From: Spodoptera frugiperda
Taxonomy: Eukaryota; Arthropoda; Insecta; Lepidoptera; Noctuidae
Reading direction: 5' to 3'
NCBI RefSeq assembly: GCF_023101765.2
Contig: NC_064217.1
Span: forward strand, 3,658,001-3,722,000
Length of the DNA stretch: 64,000 nt
Shown piece by piece: positions 22,719-35,100 of the stretch. Numbering within the stretch: the stretch's first letter is position 1; each line of letters starts with the position of its first letter. The position numbers and the translations under genes were made by a program. Below the pieces are notes generated by a model. That model was not told the origin of the DNA. It saw only the letters and a program-made list of their open reading frames with translations, and ran no database searches.

Positions 22719-24005
22719 CAGGGTTAAAGGGTAATTCGACCTAAATCCTTTAAGACGTGATAGTTTACATCATTCCTGACTGATTTGACCATGGGACCCC
22801 ATATCCCAAACTTAACCGTTTTCAAATTATCGGCATTTTAACTTTTTTGATAAAATTTCCCATTTTTTTTGGCTATTTCTCCCTTGTTTTGTCTTTGGTG
22901 GCTAAATTTTGTTTTGTTTTTGCTTTTTTATGTAGTAGATTAGTTGCTTTATTATTTAGAAAACTAAAACTGTAAATAACTGTACCAACTGAGTCGTAGC
23001 AGACGATCGAATGTTAAAAAAAGTAAATAAATTTGTGATAAGTTGTTTTTCTTTGTAAGATATTTTAAAAAAGTCTATGACAACTGTTCTGCAAATGTGC
23101 GTTAAAATATCTACAATTCTTCAGCTTTCTGATAAGGTATAACATGATAGGGAATAATTTGAATTCTTTGCCAAAACATCGATGAAGTACTACAAGGTAG
23201 TAATAAGAATATCGATATTTAAGCTTCAAATTTAACTTGAGTCAGATAACAAAATAAAACAAACTGGTTCACTTCACTTCAGAAGGAGTGTCAGGGAGTG
23301 GCTTTTTTTTTGAAGGGAAAAAATCATCCAATGACTTCTCCCACCTTGGACGAGGCGAGAGGGAGTGTCAGACTCTTACTGACTAAAAACCACCCTGTTC
23401 CTACTCCTGCTTTTCGAGCCGGAGCCCCGGTAAACCCGCTAGGTAGTCCGCAGCTCCGGATCAGGCATCAGCCCTACTGGGCCCCATCTGTGGTGGTGAG
23501 CTTAAATATCGATATTCTTATTACTACCTTGTAGTACTTCATCGATGTTTTGGCAAAGAATTCAAATTATTCCCTATCATGTTATACCTTATCAGAAAGC
23601 TGAAGAATTGTAGATATTTTAACGCACATTTGCAGAACAGTTGTCATAGACTTTTTTTAAAATATCTTACAAAGAAAAACAACTTATCACAAATTTATTT
23701 ACTTTTTTTAACATTCGATCGTCTGCTACGACTCAGTTGGTACAGTTATTTACAGTTTTAGTTTTCTAAATAATAAAGCAACTAATCTACTACACAAAAA
23801 AGCAAAAACAAAACAAAATTTAGCCACCAAAGACAAAACAAGGGAGAAATAGCCAAAAAAGTGGGAAATTTTATCAAAAAAGTTAAAATGCCGATAATTT
23901 GAAAACGGTTAAGTTTGGGATATGGGGTCCCATGGTCAAATCAGTCAGGAATGATGTAAACTATCACGTCTTAAAGGATTTAGGTCGACTTACCCTTTAA
24001 CCCTG
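22719..24005. mobile_element. Foldback DNA element FB2, internally deleted
   Basis: Same termini as FB1 (CAGGGTTAAAGGGTAA... inverted at the right end) and the same TATA flanks. The left part (22719-23497) matches the FB1 left arm including the captured retroelement 3' end (about 23301-23497). The right part resumes at AGCTTAAATATCGATATTC and runs to the end without its own retroelement piece or the adjoining about 55 bp. The loop and the inner right arm have been deleted. Confidence 0.85.
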
Positions 24006-24149
24006 TATATAGAATAGACGAGTTATCCATCCTATCTTTGTTCAGGTGCTCGTTTCTTTTTCTCTAGATATTTGACTATGTATTTTATTTATCATAGAAC
24101 CTTAACTTGGTCCAGCCGTTTAGCCATGTTTCTTTTATTGGAAGACATA

Positions 24150-24335
24150 AGGATTAATTTATTGATATTATCTTAAAACTAGCTACTTCGCGGTTTCAAC
24201 CACTCTGCTCTGCTCCTATTAATCATAGCGTCATGTTTTGTAGCCAAGATGACACAACAAGAAATTTTCACCAGTAGTTCCGCAGATAAGCACGTTCAAA
24301 TAAACAAACTTCAGCTTTATATACTTATTTATTAT
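24150..24335 (-). repeat. Degraded dispersed repeat
   Basis: Reverse-orientation blocks TCTGCTCTGCTCCTATTAAT and CCAGTAGTTCCGCAGATAAG match the family at 19591-19785 in order but with many changes. Confidence 0.4.
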
Positions 24336-24459
24336 AGTTTACGCCCTTTAATCCGCAATGTTCAAAGTCTACTCTGATAAGGATAATTCCTTTTTTCAGA
24401 TATTGCAGATTGCATCTACATAGCCCGATTTTTCGCTCCATAAAACCATAAAATTTGAC

Positions 24460-24640
24460 TGCACGGCTAGCGTAATGTCGGGTAACGATCGCGGGTTGCG
24501 GGATTCCCGCACGGAACAACCCTATGTGTAAATCACAGACTGTTGTTCCGGGTCTAGGTGACATGAGTATGTTAGTAAACGCACCCATGACACAGGAAAA
24601 ACGTCTTCTGCGGGGCAACGTCTGTTAAGATAAAAAAAAT
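24460..24640 (+). mobile_element. tRNA-derived SINE copy
   Basis: Contains a box B-like region followed by GATTCCCGCACGGAACAAC, TTGTTCCGGGTCTAGGTGAC, GTAAACGCACCCATGACACA and GGGGCAACGT before an A-rich end. Same family as 30783-30969. It lies about 290 bp upstream of the ETHE1 start, so it is part of that gene's 5' flank. Confidence 0.7.
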
Positions 24641-24928
24641 ATTGCAATTTTCAAGAACGCAATTAAAAAAATCCAAAAATAAATATAATCGGTATATCCC
24701 GAAGTCAAATAGCGATCACCTATTCTAGTTTTCCTATTTAAAACGTGTGCAATATATTTATTCATGACTCATTCATTACTATCAACATAAGAATTACACT
24801 ATTTACCGAATAAACTTCTTACAAACATAGCACACGACGTTTTACGTTAACTAACGACATCTATGACGTACGTGCAAGAACTAATTATGATTGTGTAATA
24901 ATTTATGATCGCTCTCTTGTTACATAGG

Positions 24929-25057
24929 ATGCTGCAAAAGTTGTCATTTGGTAGCTGGCGAGTCGTCGGCGCGGCGTGCAGTCTACCCAAAACGAGTGCC
25001 ACCATCAGAACGCTATCGGCAACCATGGAGAAAGGATCCAACTTCTTTTTTAGACAG
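24929..25057 (+). CDS. ETHE1: ETHE1 exon 1 (presequence)
   Basis: Encodes MLQKLSFGSWRVVGAACSLP... to ...NFFFRQ and ends CAG|GTATTT, phase 0. The ATG is only one base after a pyrimidine-rich CTCTCTTGTTACATAG, which looks like a splice acceptor, so a 5' untranslated exon may precede it. A second in-frame ATG (codon 33, MEKGSNFF) is available. Confidence 0.8.
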
Positions 25058-28000
25058 GTATTTATTTGAATAATAAAATATCTACTTATATCATAAATAT
25101 ATTTTGTTTATGGACGTTTTATTTTTTTTATCTACAATTGTTTTTTTAAACGTGGAACAGATGTGTTCTTTTTTTAAAAATAATTATGCTGTACTTTGCG
25201 TTATCATGTTTGGCGGTAAAAAAACATAGTCACGGTCTTATTGGTCGGATAATTTACTATAGTTTGTGTTTCTTTGTGAATGTTATTTAATTTGTTTTGT
25301 TGAAAAGGTTTAAGAGATTGTGTCTTTTCTAGTTCTATCTATTAAATAATTTATTTAACATAAAATTTATTAAGACTAAGTTAAACACATTGATTGCACC
25401 ATAAATATTGTGATGGACTATGATTTTAAAATGGTAAATGGTAGGTAGGTACGAAGTTCACAAGGGCAAACTGGTTTTTAATGATCAGAACCTTCCTACA
25501 AGAGTTAATCAGTGTTACATGCTATTTATCATTCTGTAGACATTTGTTTTTTTAACCTGGAACCTATATTATTTTTATTTGTTTATTTATTAAAAAGATA
25601 CATACCCTGTACATTTACTTGTCATGTCTAACATGCTAAATTTTGGCATGGTGTCCAACAAAACTATACATATTATATAGTTTGACTGTTGGATCTTATT
25701 ATTTTGTTTTATTGTTTTAATTCTAACCCTGGAAATATATATCCGACCTCAATCCAAAATCCCCGCATCGGTCTCTTGTTTCTGACAGAGACTCCATACA
25801 AAAACCGACCTTAATCCAAAGATTATTATTATAATTTTGGACGGAGATCGGTCATTAATTTCGGTAAGTTAACTCCCAGTCGGTAGAGATCTAACTAAAA
25901 ACAATGGATTCTGGTTACATTCAATATTATGGTTAACACACACTCCATAATGGACACATACAACGTGTATTTGATGAGATCTTATGTAAACATTTCCTTT
26001 GCATTATATATACAGTATATTATATAACGAAAGTCCCACGACAATTTACTCCCACTCTTCACCATTTGTGCCATGTAGGTAATAGGGGGTGTGTATAATA
26101 ATGTGCACCTCTGCCTACCCCTTTAGGGATAAAAGGCGTGACGTTGTGTGCGTGTGTATGTGAAAGTCCCACGACCTGCAGATTTTTTTTTGTTTATACC
26201 TACTTAATAGGATTTTATTATACTTATTTTTTTTTAATTCGTACCTATTTTAGTACAATTCTACATATTCATTACCAACGTGCCAACGTTTGAACAAATT
26301 GTACTCTGTTTGCAGTTAACAGCTGTTTTTTATGATGATTAATAATTTTTATGGTGAAAGGTTTATGTTCTACAATTCCAGTTTCAGCATAGTTCTTAGA
26401 TACTTTATTTATTTGTTTGTGTAGTATATTTTTCAAAAGATCCGCCATCGAATTATTTACATACGGTTCTCTTAGGAAATACATAATCCAGAGATGTTGA
26501 AACTTTACGTCACAAGGAGCCATAAAAAAAAATATTTTGAGATATAATAATTTCCCGCTTTTTATTGAGACATTTCTAGTAATGAGGCTTTTTTAAAAGG
26601 TGTGCTATGAAATGTTTATATATCTATCTTTTTATATTGTGAGAAATGATGCCGTGTATGTAGAGCTGTGTCGCTTTAGTAGTTCATATAAGTACTTATT
26701 AATAAAACCTCCTTTATTAGTTTATTTTATCGATAAGTACTAATAGGGATGGACGTGGCATTGTTCTCTCAACAGTAGCTTCCATTACGATAACATTATC
26801 GATCTGGTCTTTATTATTGTTTTAAGTTTTATGAGAAGTATATAGGTAGGTTATATATCTCTTAACACATACGGTTTGATTACAAAATCCATTCAGCTGT
26901 GAAATTGATTCGATGTTAAATATATGCTATTGAGCGCGTGATATTGTATATTAAACCTCTCAATTATTAATTAATTTTTCAATAGTAGTGATTGAAGTAT
27001 ATTTGTTAGTGTTGAAATTTAAATGAGCTGGTAAAAATTCTGAAATTAGGTTTGGTAATTTTTAGGGTAAACGACAAAATAATCATGAAAATAGCGGTCC
27101 TATATGTAGATACCTAGTTACTAAGAAAGAATTTGACGTTTTCTTATAAATACACTTTGTATGAATACAAGCACTGGCTACAAGGTTCGGAATAAGGGCC
27201 ATATTACTTTTTAATTATGTAACTGATTGCACGATGATTGCATTATGTACCTAATTAAGTTAACATGCTCATGGACGTTTATGCTTTTCTGCTATTCCCA
27301 TTTTCTTATTATAAAATGAGAATTATGGTATTGGATGGAAAATGTTATAAGTTTAGACATTACTGTGTAACCTATTAATTAAAACTGTCTGCATTACGTC
27401 GGTTGAGACGCTAATAATCGCTACTACTATTGAGTTATTGAGTAGTATAGTTTGACGAACGCATGCTTTTACAATTAGAAATTATAAGCCAACGTTGCCT
27501 TACCATGTTTTCCTTCACCGTTTGTTAGTGGTGTCTAAATAATCTTAGAAAGTACATATAACTCGGAAAAAGTCACATTGGTACTTGCCGTTGGTAGGTT
27601 TCAAACCCGTACTCTCATACACGAGAAGCGGGCGTCTTAAACCTCCAGGCCACGGCCACCACGTCTTTAATTTTGTAGCATTACAAACGCTAAAGGAACA
27701 AGCCCCTATTTCCAGTACCGAGTGCAAAAGAAGACATAGTGTAGTAAACATTGATTGATTTCATTGATTAACTTACCTACCAGGGAAATACGCATGATGC
27801 AATCTTATATCTTAATATGTTGACTTAGTTACCTACACACTAAGCAATTGCACCCCGCCCTAAATAGTGTGCATTAAGTATATGTGCATTTACCTTATCA
27901 AATACATTGATAATAGCATTCATATATGCACGCATATATACAGACTATGTGATTGTCATGGTTATTTTAAGGTAGATAAGATGCTATCATACCAACATCA

Positions 28001-31000
28001 TAGCCAATTTGATATCGTATCACAACATAGTATATGAATAACATAGCGCTTATATTACAACATTAAAGCGCGCTTTAATGTTGTGATAATAATATAATGA
28101 TGTATGTTTAGATTTGTTGTTAAACTTAAAAGCGCCGAAAGTTGCTATATTAGTTTGCAAAATAAATATTCTAATATGATCTTGATAAAAATGCCAATTG
28201 ACTGAAAAGTACTGAAAGTCTCGTATAAACAGCCTATAAGTGGCTACTGCTGACCAAAAGACCTCTTCTCTCACGAACAAGGATAATTATTAATATTGGC
28301 TAAAGGTGTAATTCACATCTTACTAATTTATCCTACAAGAATGCAGGCGAAGCCGCTGGCCGAACCTAGTTATCAATAGGTGCAGGCAATAAAATACACG
28401 CCTCTTGTTGGAAACTAGCTAGTTTATGCTATAGTTGGGATTTAGCTACATAGGTAATAGGTACAGGTATAATAATCTCAAAAAAAAACCGACTTCAAAA
28501 AATAAATATTCCAAAACAAATTAATATGCACTAAAAAGTAAAAGAAATAATTGCGTATTTTTCAACAACTTAATAGATCAACTAACTTTACTAACTCATC
28601 ACACACATTATAATGTAAGTAGGTACAATTATTGTTATTTCTGGAGTCAATACAATTATTTCTCGTAATTTCCAGTTGTTCGACACTGTGAGCAGTACAT
28701 ACACGTACTTGCTGGGCGACACCAAGTCGGGAGACGCGGTGCTCATCGACCCTGTGTTGGAGCACGCGGAGAGAGACGCTGCTCTCATCAAGGAGCTGGG
28801 CTTCAAGCTGGTTTATGCACGTGAGTGTTTTGATCTTTGTGAACGTCATAGACTTGTAATAAATAAATCACCTTAATAGGTATCAAATGATAAATTACTT
28901 TTTACAACATTGCCCCACCCTTCTCTACCATTGCCCTACCATTTTCTCCTGTGTCAATGTATATTTTTTTGCCATCAGTATTTTATGCTTAAATTCATTA
29001 TAAGTAATAGGATATAAACTGTAATATTCAAATTCAAATCATTTAATTCAGACATATTGTATCCATAATGTTAGTAGTAACAAGAAAACTTAAAAACTAG
29101 TGCTAGTAATAAGGAACTTATTAACTTATTAACTAGTGTTAGGAATAGGAAAGGAGTATTGTTAAGCTCAGTGCACGATTAATGTATACTCGTGTGTGCC
29201 TTATGTTTAATTTTGTTGATTTACCAATGATTCATTTAAGGATAGTTACCGAGTTACACGAATATTTCTTTTCTGACTAAATCTTTCTCATTCTGTGTTT
29301 TCCTTTCCTCCATATTTGTCTGTATGTACAATTGTACATAAACAGTTTGCTACTCATGCCGACTCATATAGTAATCACGACCTTCAATCAAAATGAGGAA
29401 ATGTCTACTGGTATTCTCAGTAACTAATATATTTCTAGTTTCCTCTTTTTTGTTATGAAATAGTATATTATACGCTCTCTACGCTTATTTGATTACTTAG
29501 TTGTTGTTAGGAAAAATAATTATTTCTTGTTGTTAGAAAAATATTCTCATTAATTATTATGTTATCGACTTCTCACGTAACTGTTTGACTAGGCTAGTTG
29601 AAAATAGTAGGCTACTAGCTGCTAGAGAAACTAGCCGATTTCCTCGTCAAACAGTTATGTGAGTAAGCAGATAAAATAATAATTAATTTAGTATATCTCA
29701 GGAAAATTATAATAAAAATAATATTCTCATTGTTAGTAATAACTAATCAACTTTAAATCTCAATCTAATCCAATAAACAGTTTGGACCACTATAAATATA
29801 TTAATGATACTTTTAACACAAACACAAATTTAACCGTTGTATCTGTAACATTTCCAGTGAACACCCACATGCACGCAGACCATATAACAGGCACGGGCAA
29901 GCTGAAGTCCATACTCCCTGACACTAAGAGTGTGATCGGCAAGGCGTCGGGCGCTGCGGCCGACGTGCACCTCGTGGACGGTGATGTGGTCACCTTCGGA
30001 GAACACAAGTTGTTGGCTACGGCCACTCCTGGACATACCAACGGGTGCTTGACTTATATCTGCCATGAAAAGGTGGGGTTTTCTAATGTTTTGTGTAAAA
30101 TGCTAGTGGGTTTTATATTAGCCTGTCTGTTTATTGACAGAACTGTTTGTCTGTAGATTTTTGAGACATTTCCAGTGCAATTTTTGTCAATATTAATAAA
30201 ATTATGATAAGATATTTAACGGTTTTGAATGGTTTTATTAAACATAATTTTTGCTTTAAAGTAAATTACTTTTTTTTTTATTATTATTCGCGTCTGCGAT
30301 TTCAATCGTTAGTTAAACATCTGAGAACTGGGCGTTTCAACATATTATCTATCTGATCACTAAATCACTTCAATTTTCGATTCCAGGGTATGGCGTTCAC
30401 AGGCGACACTCTTCTCATCCGGGGCTGTGGCAGAACAGACTTCCAAGAAGGCTCGGCTCAAACTCTGTACAACTCGGTACACAACCGTATCTTCACGCTG
30501 CCCGACCACTACCTCCTGTACCCGGCACACGACTACCGAGGGCAGACCGCCACCACCGTGTGGGAGGAGAAGAAATACAACCCCAGGCTGACCAAACCTT
30601 TGAAGGAGTTCATCCATATCATGGACAACTTGAACTTGCCGTACCCGAAAATGATTGGTGAGTTGATTTTGAAACTTTGATATTAATTATAACGTCATGA
30701 ACTTTCTTTGTGCTTTTTCTATTGTAACTCTCGTGAGACATTGAACTGTTTGACGATGTGACTTGATTGGTTTCGAACTGATGCTTGGGTGACCGACTGC
30801 CGCGCAACGTGTAGCGGTTACGATTCCCGCACGGAACGCTCTTTGTGTGATCCATAAATTGTTGCCTCGGGTCTGGGTGTCATGTGTATGTGAACTTGTC
30901 TTGTATGTTTGTAAACGCACCTGCGATATAGAAGCCTTGCCTCCTAGTGTGGGGCAACGTTTAAAAAAATACCTACGCTAGGGGCTCATAGAAATGACTA

Positions 31001-31743
31001 ATATACGAGATACCTCTTCAATTAATTTCGTAAAGCGTAGAAGAAAATTACTTTATTATTCATGTTGTTACGCGTTTTACTTTAGTCTATATTGGCGTAG
31101 GTCAATGTAAGATTTTACAATAATTATGCAATGATGACTTGTAAAAATCGTACCTAGGTACAAGTTTTTTTAGATCTGCGTTTTGGTCACTGTTTTTGCT
31201 CGTAAATATGTGCGTCACGCTGTTTTGTTCATTACAGACAAAATTACAAGTCATTAAAGTATTCATGTCATTCATACAAATCATACTTACATACAAGTTC
31301 ACATGCTAATGTCACGCAGACCCGAGACAACGATTTGTGAATCACACAAAAGTTGCTCCGTGTAGGTATTGAGCCCGCTACACGTTGACCGCAGCCAATT
31401 GCCCAGCTACCACGCCAACCGCCCAGTCAATATTTATGCAGATTTGAAAATTCAAATGTTTGTCTCACTATTATCAAAATATTCTGACAATAACGACTTA
31501 TCTTAAGTCTTTCTGAAACTCTGCACCAAAGGATTCATTGGTTTGTTAGTTTAATCTTTGGAGCTGTCAAAAGTATTTATAAAGATCGGAATGTGATGGA
31601 TGTATTACTCACAGTAAGAAGTAAGAACTGCATCGAAATATAAGAAAAAAAAAGATTTAATGGCGAAAAGAGACTAAAAAACAATATTTTTTGTTTCAGA
31701 CAAAGCCGTTCCCGCCAACAGAGTCTGCGGAATACATTACTAA
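24929..31743 (+). CDS. ETHE1: ETHE1 persulfide dioxygenase, complete five-exon coding region
   Basis: Exons 24929-25057, 28676-28820, 29858-30072, 30387-30657 and 31700-31743 join in frame to 267 codons plus TAA. The protein is a metallo-beta-lactamase-fold enzyme that oxidises glutathione persulfide to sulfite in the mitochondrial matrix (family knowledge). Signature residues are intact: THMHADHITG (H95, H97, D99, H100), SPGHT-equivalent TPGHT (H151) and FTGD (D170). H95, H151 and D170 are the expected mononuclear iron ligands. LLIRGCGRTDF (172-182) and YPAHDY (208-213) are diagnostic of ETHE1 rather than glyoxalase II. The first 32 residues are basic and serine-rich without acids, fitting a mitochondrial presequence; M33 is an alternative start giving a protein without it. 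Gene spans 6.8 kb. Confidence 0.95.
26030..26175 (+). mobile_element. 5'-truncated SINE with 14-bp target duplication
   Basis: The body TAGGTAATAGGGGGTGTGTA and tail GTGCACCTCTGCCTACCCC...AAAAGGCGTGACG, ending in a GTGTGCGTGTGTATG run, are flanked on both sides by GAAAGTCCCACGAC (26030-26043 and 26162-26175). The insert belongs to the family seen full length at 50.2 kb. Confidence 0.8.
27480..27668 (-). mobile_element. tRNA-derived SINE, minus strand
   Basis: On the minus strand: a box A-like GTGGCCTGGAGG, then GACGCCCGCTTCTCGTGTAT, a box B-like GGTTTGAAACC, and a downstream GGTGAAGGAAAACATGGTAA block, the usual order of a tRNA-derived head and body. It is a different family from the SINEs at 30.8 and 50.2 kb. 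Confidence 0.65.
28465..28510 (+). repeat. ACCGACTTCAAAAA repeat end
   Basis: An A run followed by CCGACTTCAAAAAA; a similar AACCGACTTCAATAAAAAC occurs at 4077. This is a common repeat terminus in moths; only the end is seen. Confidence 0.35.
28676..28820 (+). CDS. ETHE1: ETHE1 exon 2
   Basis: Acceptor TCGTAATTTCCAG, donor GTGAGTG. Encodes LFDTVSSTYTYLLGD and VLIDPVLEHAERD, the first beta strands of the metallo-beta-lactamase fold. Ends with one base of a split Leu codon. Confidence 0.95.
29549..29687. mobile_element. Palindromic MITE in ETHE1 intron 2
   Basis: About 55-bp inverted arms: ATTAATTATTATGTTATCG and CTCACGTAACTGTTTGAC on the left, mirrored by GTCAAACAGTTATGTGAG and ATAAAATAATAATTAAT on the right. 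It lies 170 bp upstream of exon 3. Confidence 0.7.
29858..30072 (+). CDS. ETHE1: ETHE1 exon 3 (metal-binding motif)
   Basis: Acceptor CTGTAACATTTCCAG, donor AAG|GTGGGG. Encodes NTHMHADHITG and ATATPGHTNGC, the core of the iron site. Confidence 0.95.
30387..30657 (+). CDS. ETHE1: ETHE1 exon 4
   Basis: Acceptor TTTTCGATTCCAG, donor ATTG|GTGAGT. Encodes GMAFTGDTLLIRGCGRTDF, the YPAHDY motif and FIHIMDNLNLPYPKMI, which match the family's C-terminal half. Confidence 0.95.
30783..30969 (+). mobile_element. tRNA-derived SINE in ETHE1 intron 4, plus strand
   Basis: Head GTGACCGACTGCCGCGCAAC, box B-like GGTTACGATTCCCGCACGG, body CGGGTCTGGGTGTCATGTGT and GTAAACGCACCTGCG, tail GTGTGGGGCAACGTTTAAAA. 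The order matches the copies at 24.5 and 31.3 kb. Confidence 0.75.
31296..31431 (-). mobile_element. tRNA-derived SINE in ETHE1 intron 4, minus strand
   Basis: Reverse-oriented copy of the family at 30783: GCAGACCCGAGACAACGATT, CACAAAAGTTGCTCCG and GCCCGCTACACGTTGACCGC. The 3' tail is missing. Confidence 0.7.
31700..31743 (+). CDS. ETHE1: ETHE1 exon 5 (terminal)
   Basis: Acceptor TTTTTTGTTTCAG. Encodes DKAVPANRVCGIHY and a TAA; the AVPAN..CG ending is the family's conserved C-terminus. No strong nearby polyadenylation signal; the first AATAAA I see downstream is near 32353. Confidence 0.92.
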
Positions 31744-31980
31744 GAAAGAAAGGTTAACTTGATTAGTAAAATACTAATCACATTTTTGTATTAACCCCGT
31801 ACCTATTAAGTAGATAGCCAATGAAGGAATATTTCAAAAAAAAAAATATGCGTAAGTGCGTAATATAATTGTGCACTATACTTACTTATTTTTTATTCAC
31901 AAACGATAGAAGACGAATTCAAACACAGTTTACCTGAAGAGCAAAACTAGGTTTTACTTCGATTCTTTTTTTATAATAAC

Positions 31981-32158
31981 TATCGTGAGACATTCTAAAT
32001 TAACTAAAAGTCATGGTTTTCGAGTCAAAAGAGAAAACTCAATCATGATTTTTTTATTGATTGATTGACTCTTGAACATGAATAGCGTGCGCAGACGCTG
32101 CGACGACGCATTATTCTTCATTAATTTACGTGTGTAAACGGTGATTTTTAGTTAATTT
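31981..32158. mobile_element. MITE (AAATTAACTAAAA ends)
   Basis: Left end AAATTAACTAAAAGTCATGG, right end AAACGGTGATTTTTAGTTAA, forming imperfect terminal inverted repeats; preceded by TATCGTGAGACATT. A shorter copy with better-conserved ends lies at 47978-48049. Confidence 0.65.
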
Positions 32159-35100
32159 GATTCTTTCTCTTCAATTTCTTACCCCAAACATGTTATGTAT
32201 ATGTATAATTTAGGCTGATTTGACATAAAGCAATTTGTTTTTATGTAATTAAACATCCCAATTCAGACTTTTATGAGGGAAAAGTCTTAATTTGGTGATT
32301 GTGCCCAATCAATTTGTCATATGATATTTTTATCAGTTACTCTGAAACGAAAAATAAACCTAATGAAATATCTACACTGAAAATGTTTTAATGGCACTGT
32401 CTATCACTGTCTATCATTGCAATATTTTGAAAATCTAAATGGTATCTCTTAATTCGGTACAACGCTTGGTTTCTTTTGGAGATTAAAGTGTGTTCAAAAT
32501 ACACACAATATACAAAAACTTAATATTATTAAGACATTTGGAAAGTCGAATTCTTGCAATAATACTGTTTAGTTTGGAATTTCACCTTTAAATATATATC
32601 AAAGCATATCAAAGTGAAGCCAAAGTTTATAAAGAGTATTTTTCTAGGCCTTTTTTCTGCTAGGCTCTTAGATACCTTTTTTTATGAAATTCCGTTATAA
32701 CTTTAGTAGATTAACACGCAGTCTGTGATAACCTTCCCTATAAATGTAAAAAAAAAACAAATAAACAAATATGTTTTGTGTTAATAAATAAACAATTCCT
32801 TTTTTCGTGTAATCATTTACTTTGCCTATACGTGATATATTTGTAAAATAGACAAATTAAATGTATATTTTGAATATAATTATTTTCCTATATACATGTA
32901 ACTACTTATAATTATGTAAAGATGTTTGTTAGTAAAGATTTATTTATCATTGTTTAAGCGAAAATGTTTTTATCTGTTCTTTTTGTGAATGAATACATCT
33001 TGTTAATTTATTTTTATTGTTTTATTGATATTTTGGTATTTGTTCATGATTCTATGTTGGCTTTTCTCAAAATTCATAAATTGTCTTTTGACATGAGTCG
33101 CCTTCAACTTCGTGGTACTTAACAAGAACGTTTTGCTGCTGCTACCATTGCATCTCATTGAAAAAAAAACCAATGACGTTCATTTTTTTTTTGTTAGATT
33201 TCACTTCGAGTTCCACTCGAACAAACAGTATCACAAATCTGAGTCCTACGTAAAAAATAAAGAATAAAAAAATATGTGAGCCTTAATAACCAATAGGAAT
33301 TAGTTTACAGTATAAAATTTTTAAACATTGGTTTTCATTTGGTTTCAAATAATATTGTAAAGCTCACGGGAAGAAAACCATAAAAATGTTAATAAAAACA
33401 ACACATTCAAAATAATAATCCTGATATAACGCAGCTAATGCAAGATCCACTCATCGTGTTAATTTTATGTACCCTTAACAGGCACTATCTTAGATGTAGC
33501 AATCGAGAACATGGTCAGTACATGTGTTGAAGTTAATTCACCTCAGTTTGCCGACATTTTATTAACAGCGAGAGTCCCCCTGAGTGTTTACCTAGCACCC
33601 CAAGTCCCCAACTGTAGGGTCTGGCCCTGACATTAGCCAAATGCCGCGGAAACAGGGGACGCAATTAATGGCTTTTTTGATATATCGGAAGTGCCCCTTA
33701 TGAGTAGAACTATAGGTAATACAAGCTGCGAAATGTTGTCGTTATGCGGTTTCTTTAGTAAGTAGTAAATAGGTATTATTATCTAGTATTGAAAACATCG
33801 AGAGTGAAAATGGATAGCAGAATCTAAATACTTAATTGTTGGTTGGTACCAGAACTAAATTTTTGTAAAATTTCGGCGTGTAGAAGCGTTGTAAAATTTG
33901 CCATACAAAAAATTTACGTGTCGAATATCGATAAATACTACTGCTTCAAACACATGGTAGAGGTACAGTTCCAGTTGGAATCCATAGTCTATTTAATTGG
34001 TAATTTTGTTACATTACATAATTAAATATGTTTTCCTCTCCCTTCTTCAGGATTCAAACCTGTGATCTTATATTATGTTTGTGACAATTATTATTGGTGT
34101 TTTGCTATGAGCTCATGTGACATTGGGCACGATTGTTGCCATACACCAGTCGTCAGGCGTCTTGATATTAAAATGTGTATAGAATCCCAATAATTTGCCC
34201 GAAAGTGTTCAACGCTGGGAACCCTTTTAGGTATTTGCCTAGGTGCTTAAATACGTTTTTCTCCAAATTAGATCAGTTATCTCTTTTTAGTTCATAGGTA
34301 CCTCGCTACATAATTTCATATCGGCAAATCTCAAAATCAATCTGTAATTTATTTCACAATTTGATCAGATTGCTAGGGAGTGGAGTAGAAGATGATGATA
34401 TATGTTTATATTTAAACACCATAGCCGAAGCTATGAGGGCTAGGGGTAAAATATGATATATGGTTGTATACCGTGATTGTGATACCTCGACTGGCCACGA
34501 TTAGTCACGGAAGGGGAGTGAAGTCCACTATGAATCAGTACGGAATTTCATTACAAGGGATTGTTTTGGGGTGAATATTGCCAATTAAATGAGGGGTTTA
34601 ACTTTGAAAATATTAGTTCATACTTACGTAGGTCTCAGGCTACCTGTCCACTATAGGAGTGAGGAGTGGACATTATGTACAATCATATTGGTTAATATTT
34701 CTCCGTTTCTCTGCTCCGCTATCTCTCTCTGCTCCGGTGGACAAGCAGCCTTGCAGAGTAGGCTGAGTAGGTAAATACATTTCACAGTCACTACTAGCCC
34801 ACTTCTTCCTGAGTTCACATTTGACAGAGACCGAGCTGCAGCACACTGTATAAACCTGAACCTTTTAAATTGTGATCTTTAACCAGAAAGGCGAATACGG
34901 CAAACCAAACCCTCATATAATGTAGAGAAGTCCAGCAGTGGTCTGTCTAGGGCTGTTCATCAAATGAATATGCTTGGGTACAATTTTAGTTGTTCTACTA
35001 GAAGGTCTAGTAGTCGTGTCCTAATTATGCTTACTACGACATTGTCTAATGAGAGACATTTCATTAAAGCGCCTGCTTGAGATTTTACATACGAACTAGG

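Larger units (their letters stand above)
25058..28675 (+). other. ETHE1 intron 1
   Basis: 3.6 kb, AT-rich. It holds a SINE with target duplication (26044-26161) and a minus-strand tRNA-like SINE (27480-27668). No alternative exon was recognised. Confidence 0.7.

Noticed and set aside
16460..23534. Recurrent open frame reading LLLTKNHPVPSPAF in several places
   Set aside because: It is the antisense reading of the retroposon 3' end present in four copies, not a gene family.
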